A DNA stretch of 12,450 nucleotides from the NCBI GenBank assembly GCA_017506845.1, contig JAFVMP010000169.1, positions 1 through 12,450 on the forward strand, written 5' to 3'. Shown here in pieces: positions 6,751 through 12,450 of this stretch; position 1 is the stretch's first letter; every line of letters starts with the position of its first letter. The notes beneath the pieces are model-generated. The model ran no database searches. It was not told where the DNA came from and saw only the letters and a program-made list of their open reading frames with translations. Source of the stretch: Campylobacter sp. (GTDB lineage Bacteria > Campylobacterota > Campylobacteria > Campylobacterales > Campylobacteraceae). The position numbers and the translations under genes are program-made.

Positions 6751-7293
6751 ATGAGATTAAAAACTAAATACGCAGAGAGTATTAAACCAGCTTTAGTTAA
6801 AGAATTTGATATTAAAAACCCTATGCTTATACCAGCAATTGAAAAAATCGTAATTAGCGTTGGTGCTGGCGAAGGAGCAAAAGATCAAAAATTGCTTCAA
6901 AATATGGCTGATACTATATCTTTGATAGCTGGTCAAAAAGCAGTTGTTACAAATGCTAAAAAGTCAGTAGCTGGTTTTAAAGTACGTGAAGGCTTCCCAG
7001 TAGGTATCAAAGTAACTCTAAGAAAAGAGCAAATGTATGCATTCTTAGATAAGCTAATCAGCGTTGCACTTCCTAGGGTAAAAGACTTCCGTGGTCTTCC
7101 TAGAGATGGATTTGATGGTCGTGGTAATTATAACTTTGGTTTAAATGAACAACTAATGTTCCCAGAAGTTGTATATGATCAAATTCTAAGAACACATGGT
7201 ATGAATATAACTATAGTTACAACAGCACCAGATGACAAGCAAGCGTTCAAACTACTTGAACTATTTGGCATTCCATTTGCAAAAGGAAAGTAA
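6751..7293 (+). CDS. rplE: 50S ribosomal protein L5
   Basis: 180 residues, normal length. L5 binds 5S rRNA and contacts the small-subunit head and P-site tRNA. Family landmarks are [20 protein letters not shown], the [20 protein letters not shown] region, [17 protein letters not shown] and the long conserved [20 protein letters not shown] followed by [12 protein letters not shown]. The C-terminal [26 protein letters not shown] is typical. In E. coli S8 represses the spc operon by binding near the start of this gene. I see no convincing S8-type stem at the rplX-rplE junction here, where only two bases separate the genes. Confidence 0.97.
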   Translation: MRLKTKYAESIKPALVKEFDIKNPMLIPAIEKIVISVGAGEGAKDQKLLQNMADTISLIAGQKAVVTNAKKSVAGFKVREGFPVGIKVTLRKEQMYAFLDKLISVALPRVKDFRGLPRDGFDGRGNYNFGLNEQLMFPEVVYDQILRTHGMNITIVTTAPDDKQAFKLLELFGIPFAKGK

Positions 7294-7294
7294 T

Positions 7295-7480
7295 ATGGCA
7301 AAAAAATCAATGATAGCAAAAGCAGCACGCAAACCTAAATTTAGCGTGCGTGGATACACTAGATGTCAAATTTGTGGTCGCCCACACTCTGTTTATAAAG
7401 ATTTTGGAATTTGCCGTGTGTGCCTAAGAAAAATGGCTAACGAAGGACTAATACCAGGTCTTAAAAAAGCAAGTTGGTAA
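7295..7480 (+). CDS. rpsN: 30S ribosomal protein S14, zinc-binding short type
   Basis: 61 residues, the short zinc-binding form and not the roughly 100-residue form of enterobacteria. Four cysteines form a zinc ribbon: C24 and C27 (CQIC), C40 and C43 (CRVC). The protein starts [20 protein letters not shown] and ends in the family's [11 protein letters not shown]. The frame is open further upstream inside rplE, but the ATG at 7295 with AAAAGGAAAG at 7281-7290 ahead is the right start, since the homology begins there. S14 sits in the small-subunit head near S3 and S10. As a zinc-dependent copy, it would tie the ribosome to zinc supply unless a zinc-free paralogue exists elsewhere. Confidence 0.96.
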   Translation: MAKKSMIAKAARKPKFSVRGYTRCQICGRPHSVYKDFGICRVCLRKMANEGLIPGLKKASW

Positions 7481-7490
7481 GGGAAGCAAT

Positions 7491-7886
7491 ATGATAAATG
7501 ATTTAATTTCAGATGGATTAACACGCATTAGAAATGCAGCTATGAGAAGATTAGATACAACTCAACTTTTACACTCAAATGTTGTTGAGGCTACTCTAAA
7601 AATTCTAGTGCAAAAAGGTTATATTGAGAGCTATAATGTAATTGAAGAGAATAATAAAAAATTCATTAATGTAGTTCTAAAATATGATGAGCGTGGCAGA
7701 AGCGTGATAAATGAGCTAAAAAGAGTTTCAAAACCAGGAAGAAGAGTTTATCAAGGTAAAGATGAAATTAAAAGATTCAAAAATGGTTATGGAACAATCA
7801 TCGTTAGTACTAGCAAGGGCGTTTTAAGCAATGATGAAGCGCATAAAGCTGGTGTTGGCGGTGAAGTACTTTGCAGCGTTTGGTAA
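7491..7886 (+). CDS. rpsH: 30S ribosomal protein S8
   Basis: 131 residues, normal length. S8 binds the central domain of 16S rRNA early in assembly and is the repressor of the spc operon in E. coli. The start [20 protein letters not shown] is typical. The C-terminal part holds the family signature [18 protein letters not shown] and [19 protein letters not shown], ending in GGEVLCSVW. An AGGGAAGC site lies before the ATG. The 112-nt gap after the stop is by far the longest inside the operon and contains two possible RNA stems. Because S8 is a regulator elsewhere, that gap is a reasonable place to look for control, though nothing shows that S8 binds it. Confidence 0.97.
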   Translation: MINDLISDGLTRIRNAAMRRLDTTQLLHSNVVEATLKILVQKGYIESYNVIEENNKKFINVVLKYDERGRSVINELKRVSKPGRRVYQGKDEIKRFKNGYGTIIVSTSKGVLSNDEAHKAGVGGEVLCSVW

Positions 7887-7901
7887 TAGTTGAATTGGCT
7901 T

Positions 7902-7976
7902 TTGAGTTTAAATTTAAAACTCAAGGCTAATCTTTTTATGGCATTGGGTATCCATTCGCACAGCGTAGAAATACCC
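7902..7976 (+). promoter_or_regulatory. Two stem-loops in the rpsH-rplF spacer (candidate attenuator or processing site)
   Basis: First stem: TTGAGTTT at 7902-7909 pairs with AAACTCAA at 7917-7924 around a 7-nt loop, and a T-run follows at 7933-7937 after a gap of about eight bases. Second stem: GGGTAT at 7946-7951 pairs with ATACCC at 7971-7976, enclosing CGC/GCG (7957-7959 with 7963-7965) across a symmetric 5x5 internal loop. The ribosome-binding site of rplF comes after both. The structure could be a partial terminator, a processing site or a protein target. No convincing internal promoter was found. Confidence 0.45.
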
Positions 7977-7998
7977 TAGACAAGTAAAAAGGAAAAAT

Positions 7999-8535
7999 AT
8001 GTCAAGAATTGGAAAACAGCCAATATCTATTCCAAGTGGTTTAGATGTTAGTTTAAATGGTTCGGTTTTAGTGTTTAAAAAGGGCAATGCTACTAAAGAA
8101 TTAGACACTAAAGGTAATGTTAATGTAGAAGTTAAAGATGGCAGTATCACATTTGCTAGCAAAGGTGATGATAGACAAAGTAGAGCATACTGGGGTACAT
8201 ACCGTGCGCTAGCTAATAATATAGTAATTGGCTTAACAGCTGGATTTACTAGACAATTAGAGATTAATGGTGTTGGTTATAAAGCTGCAGCAAAAGGTAA
8301 AGTATTAGAACTAGCTCTAGGTTTTTCACATCCTATTAACTACGAACTTCCTGAAGGTGTTGAAGTAAGCGTTGAGAAAAACATTATCACTATTAAAGGT
8401 AGCGATAAACAAGTAGTTGGCCAAGTAGCAGCTGAAGTAAGAGGCTTTAGACCGCCAGAGCCATATAAAGGCAAAGGTGTTAAATATGTCGAAGAGCGCA
8501 TAATCCGTAAAGCCGGTAAAACATCTAAGAAATAA
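7999..8535 (+). CDS. rplF: 50S ribosomal protein L6
   Basis: 178 residues, typical. L6 lies near the factor-binding site of the large subunit and is built of two similar domains. The start [19 protein letters not shown] and the C-terminal signature [20 protein letters not shown] and [12 protein letters not shown] are exact family marks. The middle holds [20 protein letters not shown] and the [20 protein letters not shown] segment. The start has AAAAAGGAAAA ahead, resembling that of rpsJ, the only other gene here with a long leader. It may therefore be translated independently of the upstream genes rather than coupled to rpsH. Confidence 0.97.
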   Translation: MSRIGKQPISIPSGLDVSLNGSVLVFKKGNATKELDTKGNVNVEVKDGSITFASKGDDRQSRAYWGTYRALANNIVIGLTAGFTRQLEINGVGYKAAAKGKVLELALGFSHPINYELPEGVEVSVEKNIITIKGSDKQVVGQVAAEVRGFRPPEPYKGKGVKYVEERIIRKAGKTSKK

Positions 8536-8544
8536 GGGTAAGCA

Positions 8545-8901
8545 ATGGTAGCAAACGTATTAAAAAGAAAATTATCTCTAAGAATTAAGAGAAAAAGAAG
8601 AATTAGAGCTAAAATTAGCGGTACTCCAACTTGCCCTAGAATTTCTATATTCAAATCTAATAGAACTCTATACGTCCAAGCGATAGAAGATATCAACGCT
8701 ACAACACTTTGCGCTAGCGATGGTAGAAAACTAGGCATCAAAGCAAATAAAGCTGGCGCAGCAGTATTAGCTAAAGATATTGCTAGCAAGCTAGAAAAAG
8801 CTGGAATCAAAGAAGCGGTATTTGATAGAAATGGCTATCTATATCATGGTGTAGTTGCAGCATTTGCTGAAGCTCTAAGAGAAAATGGCATTAAGCTATA
8901 A
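8545..8901 (+). CDS. rplR: 50S ribosomal protein L18
   Basis: 118 residues, usual length. L18 binds 5S rRNA and places it in the large subunit together with L5. The very basic N-terminus ([20 protein letters not shown]) contacts RNA, followed by [19 protein letters not shown], the [20 protein letters not shown] helix region and the family end [20 protein letters not shown]. It lies nine bases after rplF with an AAGGG site, and eight bases or more before rpsE, in the standard L6-L18-S5-L15-SecY order. Confidence 0.97.
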   Translation: MVANVLKRKLSLRIKRKRRIRAKISGTPTCPRISIFKSNRTLYVQAIEDINATTLCASDGRKLGIKANKAGAAVLAKDIASKLEKAGIKEAVFDRNGYLYHGVVAAFAEALRENGIKL

Positions 8902-8915
8902 CGCAAGGATTGTTG

Positions 8916-9359
8916 ATGGAAAAGTATAATAGAGAAGAATTCGAAGAAGTAATCGTCGACATTGGTCGCGTTACTAAGGTTGTTAAAGGCGGTAGAAGAT
9001 TTAGATTTACAGCTCTTGTTGTTGTAGGTGATAAAAAAGGTCGTGTAGGTTTTGGCTTTGGTAAAGCTAAAGAGGTTCCAGATGCAATGAGAAAAGCAAC
9101 TGATGATGCGTTTAAAAACATTGTAGAAGTCAAATTAAAAGGCAATACAATTCCTCACGATATCGAAGTTAAATACAACGCAAGTAGAATTCTACTAAAA
9201 CCAGCTAGCGAAGGTACCGGAGTTATCGCTGGTGGTGGTGCTCGTCCAGTTGTAGAGTTAGCAGGTATTAAAAATATACTTACTAAATCTCTTGGTTCAA
9301 ACAACTCTGCAAATGTGGTTCGCGCTACAATTAAAGCGTTAAGTATGCTAAAAGGTTAA
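8916..9359 (+). CDS. rpsE: 30S ribosomal protein S5
   Basis: 147 residues from the ATG at 8916. Two TTG codons lie in frame directly before it (8910, 8913), but AAGGA at 8905-8909 is best spaced for the ATG, and Campylobacter S5 starts [12 protein letters not shown]5 supports decoding accuracy and mRNA unwinding in the small subunit. The double-stranded-RNA-binding type N-terminal domain is seen ([20 protein letters not shown], then [20 protein letters not shown]), followed by [20 protein letters not shown], the [20 protein letters not shown] stretch and the [17 protein letters not shown] end. All core family residues I know are present. Confidence 0.96.
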   Translation: MEKYNREEFEEVIVDIGRVTKVVKGGRRFRFTALVVVGDKKGRVGFGFGKAKEVPDAMRKATDDAFKNIVEVKLKGNTIPHDIEVKYNASRILLKPASEGTGVIAGGGARPVVELAGIKNILTKSLGSNNSANVVRATIKALSMLKG

Positions 9360-9368
9360 GGAGAGGCC

Positions 9369-9770
9369 ATGGGATTAGAAAATTTACAAAAAGCCGCAGG
9401 CTCAACTCGCAATACTAAAAGAATTGGTCGTGGACAAGGTAGTGGCTGGGGTAAAACAGCTACAAAAGGTGGTAAAGGTCAAACAGCTAGAAAAGGTTAT
9501 AATGAAAAAAGAGGTTTTGAAGGTGGTCAGCAACCACTTCAAAGAAGACTACCAAAAGTAGGTTTTACTTCTAAATTTGAAAAACCATACGCAATTAGCA
9601 TTGATAAAAACCCTGCTATTAAAGAGTTAAGCGAGATTACACTAGATACTCTTAAAACAGTACACAAATTCTCAAATAGCATCAAAAAAGTTAAACTAAT
9701 TGGTGCTGGAGCTAAAGATTTAGCTTCTAAAATTAAAGATGAGAATATAAAGGTAACTGGAATTAACTAA
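9369..9770 (+). CDS. rplO: 50S ribosomal protein L15
   Basis: 133 residues, slightly shorter than the roughly 144 of E. coli. L15 is a late assembly protein of the large subunit. The glycine- and lysine-rich N-terminal extension that threads through rRNA is plain ([20 protein letters not shown], then [20 protein letters not shown]), followed by [14 protein letters not shown]. The C-terminal globular part has the expected [20 protein letters not shown] region. A strong AAGGAGAGG site lies at 9357-9365. The stop shares one base with the secY start (TAATG), linking it to the translocase gene as in most spc operons. Confidence 0.96.
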   Translation: MGLENLQKAAGSTRNTKRIGRGQGSGWGKTATKGGKGQTARKGYNEKRGFEGGQQPLQRRLPKVGFTSKFEKPYAISIDKNPAIKELSEITLDTLKTVHKFSNSIKKVKLIGAGAKDLASKIKDENIKVTGIN

Positions 9771-11032
9771 TGAACAGAGCATTAATCAACAAGATATTAA
9801 TTACGCTTGGATTTTTGTTTGCTTATCGGGTGCTGGCTTATGTGCCAGTACCTGGTGTAAATATTGATGTTATTAGGGAATTTTTCACTTCAAATAGTTC
9901 AAATGCACTCGGTATGTTTAATATGTTTAGTGGCGGGGCTGCTGAGCGATTAAGCATTATTTCACTAGGTATTATGCCTTATATTACAGCTTCTATTATT
10001 ATGGAGCTTTTAGCTGCTACATTTCCAAATTTAGGTAAGATGAAAAAAGAGCGTGATGGTATGCAAAAATATATGCAAATTATCCGTTATGCTACTATAG
10101 TAATTACTGTTATACAAGCTATTGGTGTAAGTATTGGCTTGCAAAGCTTAACTGGTAGAGACGGCGCAAGCGCTATAATGATAGATATGAATTTATTTAT
10201 TGGTATTAGCTGTGTGTCTATGCTAACTGGTACAATGCTACTTATGTGGATTGGTGAGCAGATAACTCAAAGAGGTATTGGAAATGGTATAAGTCTTATC
10301 ATTTTTGCTGGTATTGTAAGCGGTATTCCAAGTGCTATTGGCGGTACGATAGACTTAGTAAATACTGGTGAGTTAAATTTCTTAGTAGTTATCGCAATTG
10401 CTTTAGTTATATTAGCTACTGTAGGTGTGGTAATCTATGTGGAGATGGGCGAGAGAAGAGTGCCAATTTCATATTCTCGCAAGACTATTATGCAAAATCA
10501 AAATAAGAGAATAATGAATTATATTCCTATTAAAGTAAATCTTAGTGGTGTTATTCCACCAATTTTTGCTAGTGCTATTTTGATGTTTCCTGGAACAATT
10601 TTACAAGCAAGTACAAATGAGTTTATAGTAGCTATAAATGATTTTTTAAATCCAAACAGCTACTTTTTTAATATTTTAACATTTTTGTTTATTCTATTTT
10701 TTGCATATTTTTATGCTTCAATTACATTTAATGCAAAAGATATAAGCGAAAATTTAAAAAGACAAGGTGGATTTATCCCTGGCGTTAGACCTGGTGAAAG
10801 TACTGCACATTTTTTAAATGATGTTGCTAGTAGGCTAACGTTAACTGGTTCTATTTATCTAGGCCTTATATCTACTTTGCCTTGGGTTTTGGTTAAGTTT
10901 ATGGGCGTACCATTTTATTTTGGCGGTACATCTGTGTTAATTGTGGTTCAAGTAGCGCTTGATACAATGAGAAAAATTGAAGCTCAAGTATATATGAGCA
11001 AATATCAGACCTTAAGTGCGGTTGGATTATAA
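9770..11032 (+). CDS. secY: Protein translocase subunit SecY
   Basis: 420 residues, standard for SecY, the pore of the SecYEG channel in the inner membrane. Ten hydrophobic segments can be traced. The first (about 9-25) leads to the plug region GMFNMFSGGAAERLSIISLG (48-67). The cytoplasmic loop C4 is seen as VEMGERRVPISYSRKTIMQN (224-243), followed by RIMNYIPIKVNLSGVIPPIF. Loop C5 is NLKRQGGFIPGVRPGESTAH (328-347); these two loops bind the ribosome and SecA in the family. The start overlaps the rplO stop by one base, and no ribosome-binding site of note precedes it, so translation is probably coupled. SecE and SecG are not in the window. map follows two bases after the stop. Confidence 0.97.
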   Translation: MNRALINKILITLGFLFAYRVLAYVPVPGVNIDVIREFFTSNSSNALGMFNMFSGGAAERLSIISLGIMPYITASIIMELLAATFPNLGKMKKERDGMQKYMQIIRYATIVITVIQAIGVSIGLQSLTGRDGASAIMIDMNLFIGISCVSMLTGTMLLMWIGEQITQRGIGNGISLIIFAGIVSGIPSAIGGTIDLVNTGELNFLVVIAIALVILATVGVVIYVEMGERRVPISYSRKTIMQNQNKRIMNYIPIKVNLSGVIPPIFASAILMFPGTILQASTNEFIVAINDFLNPNSYFFNILTFLFILFFAYFYASITFNAKDISENLKRQGGFIPGVRPGESTAHFLNDVASRLTLTGSIYLGLISTLPWVLVKFMGVPFYFGGTSVLIVVQVALDTMRKIEAQVYMSKYQTLSAVGL

Positions 11033-11034
11033 TT

Positions 11035-11796
11035 ATGGCTATAAGTATTAAAACTCCAAAAGAGATACAGAGTATGCGTGCGGCTAATAAAATAGTCGCA
11101 GCTACTTTAGATCATCTTCATACAATTATTCAGCCTGGAATTTCATTACTTGAGATTGATAAAATTTGCGAGGATATGATAGTAGCTGCTGGGGCCAAAC
11201 CTGCGTTTAAAGGTCTTTATGGTTTTCCAAATGCTGCTTGTATCAGTGTAAATGAAGTTGTCATTCATGGGATTCCAAGTAACTATATTTTGCAAGATGG
11301 CGATATAGTCTCAGTTGATATTGGTTCAAATTTAAATGGTTTTTTTGGCGATAGTGCTAGAACATATCCAGTAGGCAATATTTCAAAAAGCGATGAAGAT
11401 CTCATAGCTTGTAGTAAAGATGCATTGTATTATGCTATTGATGAAATTAGAGCTGGCATGCACTTTAAAGAGCTATGTTATAAACTTGAGCAGTTTATCT
11501 TAGGGCGTGGTTATGTCCCTTTAAAAGGGTTTTGCGGGCATGGTATTGGTCGCAGACCTCACGAAGAGCCTGAGATTCCAAACTATTTAGAAGGAACAAC
11601 TCCAAAAGCTGGACCAAAGATTAGAAATGGTATGGTCTTTTGTATTGAGCCTATGATTTGTCAAAAAGATGGCACTCCAAAGATTGCTGCGGATAAATGG
11701 ACTGTAACTAGCGTAGATGGCTTAAGAACGGCTCATTATGAGCACTGTATAGCCGTAGTAAATGGAAGGGCTGAGATACTTAGCGTAGCTGATTAA
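11035..11796 (+). CDS. map: Methionine aminopeptidase, type I
   Basis: 253 residues. It removes the initiator methionine from nascent proteins when the second residue is small, using a two-metal site. All five metal ligands can be placed: D95 (SVDIG), D106 (GDSAR), H169 (GHGIGR), E205 (CIEPM) and E236 (HYEHCIAV). The substrate-side histidines H78 (VIHGIP) and H176 (RPHEEPE) are also present. The C-terminal pita-bread fold is complete, and there is no N-terminal zinc-finger extension. Its place after secY, two bases apart, is the common arrangement and joins protein export and maturation to ribosome synthesis. A 39-nt AT-rich gap separates it from infA. Confidence 0.97.
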   Translation: MAISIKTPKEIQSMRAANKIVAATLDHLHTIIQPGISLLEIDKICEDMIVAAGAKPAFKGLYGFPNAACISVNEVVIHGIPSNYILQDGDIVSVDIGSNLNGFFGDSARTYPVGNISKSDEDLIACSKDALYYAIDEIRAGMHFKELCYKLEQFILGRGYVPLKGFCGHGIGRRPHEEPEIPNYLEGTTPKAGPKIRNGMVFCIEPMICQKDGTPKIAADKWTVTSVDGLRTAHYEHCIAVVNGRAEILSVAD

Positions 11797-11835
11797 AATT
11801 TATTTAAATTTAAAAGTTTATTTAAGGAGATAAAT

Positions 11836-12054
11836 TTGGCAAAAGATGATGTAATAGAGATAGATGGTAATGTAGTAGAGGCTTTACCTAATGCTACATT
11901 TAAAGTAGAGCTTGATAATAAGCATATAATTTTATGCCATATAGCTGGTAAGATGAGAATGCACTATATAAAGATTATGCCAGGCGATAGAGTTAAGGTA
12001 GAATTAACTCCATATAGCTTAGATAAAGGTAGAATCACATATCGTTATAAATAA
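11836..12054 (+). CDS. infA: Translation initiation factor IF-1
   Basis: 72 residues, the exact usual length. IF-1 is a single S1-type OB-fold protein that binds the A site of the small subunit during initiation. The sequence [19 protein letters not shown], then [20 protein letters not shown] and [20 protein letters not shown] is fully typical. The start is TTG at 11836. No ATG is available near the family's N-terminus, and a strong AAGGAG lies at 11824-11829, seven bases ahead, so TTG is the real start. The gap before it is AT-rich and holds a direct repeat TTTATTTAA (11799-11807, 11817-11825). In many bacteria infA sits here, followed by rpmJ, rpsM and the alpha operon; here a regulator gene follows after three bases. 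Confidence 0.97.
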
Positions 12055-12057
12055 TAC

Positions 12058-12450
12058 ATGATAAATGATTTAAAAGATAAACTCAGAAGACTTGGTGTAG
12101 TTTCGCAGGATTTAGATAGAATAGAAGAATTTTTGCAAATTAGAAAATTTAGCGATGGTAAGCTACTTACAAAGAGCCATTATGGACTTTTGTTAGTTGG
12201 TTCTGGGCGTCTTAGGGTTTATACTATTTTTGGCAGTCAAGAAAAGACAATTCTCACCCTTGAAAAGGGTGATGAGTGGGTAATATGCCAAATTTGCACT
12301 CAAAAATCGCTTCAGTTAGAGTTAAATCTTCAAGCGCTCGGTGATTTAGAAATTATTACAATTCCAGATAATATTTTTAGAGATTTAAGAGAGAAATATC
12401 CTAGGTTTAGTGAGTACATTTTAACTGTTTTTGCTAAGCAATTTGCTAAA
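12058..12450 (+). CDS. Crp/Fnr-family transcription regulator, N-terminal sensor part (3' end outside window)
   Basis: The frame is open from the ATG at 12058 to the window end, 131 codons. It reads MINDLKDKLRRLGVVSQDLD, then FLQIRKFSDGKLLTKSHYGL, LLVGSGRLRVYTIFGSQEKT and ILTLEKGDEW. This is the order of strands of a cyclic-nucleotide-binding-type domain: the conserved G of SDGKLL, the VGSGRLRVY strand, and the turn at LEKGDEW. It ends in the start of the long dimer helix (YPRFSEYILTVFAKQFAK). The helix-turn-helix would lie beyond the window. Cysteines C77 and C80 form a CxxC pair (VICQIC) right after the turn. The cAMP phosphate-binding R-S/T-A motif of Crp is not evident, so cAMP binding is unlikely. 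No clear ribosome-binding site precedes the ATG, and it lies three bases after the infA stop, so translation is probably coupled to infA. Confidence 0.88.
   Translation, partial: MINDLKDKLRRLGVVSQDLDRIEEFLQIRKFSDGKLLTKSHYGLLLVGSGRLRVYTIFGSQEKTILTLEKGDEWVICQICTQKSLQLELNLQALGDLEIITIPDNIFRDLREKYPRFSEYILTVFAKQFAK

Noticed and set aside
6749..6800. E. coli-like S8 repressor site at the rplX-rplE junction
   Set aside because: No matching stem could be drawn in the two-base junction and the first codons of rplE.
7232..7294. Upstream start for rpsN inside rplE
   Set aside because: The extra 21 residues do not look like S14, and the ATG at 7295 has a good ribosome-binding site and the family N-terminus.
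7902..7937. Full intrinsic terminator splitting the operon
   Set aside because: The stem is AT-rich and the T-run begins about eight bases after it, so strong termination is unlikely; kept only as a possible attenuator or processing site.
8910..8915. Tandem TTG codons as start of rpsE
   Set aside because: They lie too close to the ribosome-binding site (8905-8909); the ATG at 8916 is well spaced and fits known S5 starts.
12058..12450. The two Crp/Fnr fragments being one gene on a circular molecule
   Set aside because: Joining the last base to the first breaks the reading frame (two extra bases before the first codon), and a ribosomal operon is chromosomal.

Overview
The window is an AT-rich stretch of bacterial chromosome from a campylobacterote, most probably a Campylobacter species outside C. 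jejuni. This rests on the close resemblance of its ribosomal proteins to the Campylobacter versions as I remember them, on a TTTTGGGTATAAT-type promoter, on the low-GC intergenic DNA and on a nine-G tract of the kind that genus uses for phase variation. Species level is inference.

Layout. (1) Bases 1-215 hold the C-terminal DNA-binding end of a Crp/Fnr-family regulator that begins outside the window. (2) Bases 216-436 are an AT-rich convergent spacer with several inverted repeats and no gene. (3) Bases 437-943, minus strand, encode a small P-loop NTPase or kinase of unknown substrate. Its frame runs through a C9/G9 homopolymer; it is open at nine bases, and one base more or fewer stops translation within a few codons. 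(4) Bases 944-1314 are a divergent regulatory region with a good sigma-70-type promoter and a leader of about 120 nt that can be folded for the ribosomal operon. (5) Bases 1315-12054 are a tightly packed S10-spc operon in the order rpsJ, rplC, rplD, rplW, rplB, rpsS, rplV, rpsC, rplP, rpmC, rpsQ, rplN, rplX, rplE, rpsN, rpsH, rplF, rplR, rpsE, rplO, secY, map, infA. (6) Three bases after infA starts a second Crp/Fnr-family gene, cut by the window end after 131 codons.

The operon genes work together: 20 ribosomal proteins of both subunits, the SecY channel to which ribosomes dock, the aminopeptidase that trims nascent chains, and initiation factor IF-1. Most junctions are 0-16 nt or overlap (ATGA, TAATG, and a 14-nt overlap of rplP and rpmC), which suggests translational coupling. 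The exceptions are a structured 112-nt gap between rpsH and rplF and a 39-nt gap before infA, which begins with TTG.

The translation operon itself is ordinary. The parts most worth a second look are the phase-variable P-loop gene, the foldable S10 leader, the rpsH-rplF spacer, and the Crp/Fnr genes on both sides of the operon.
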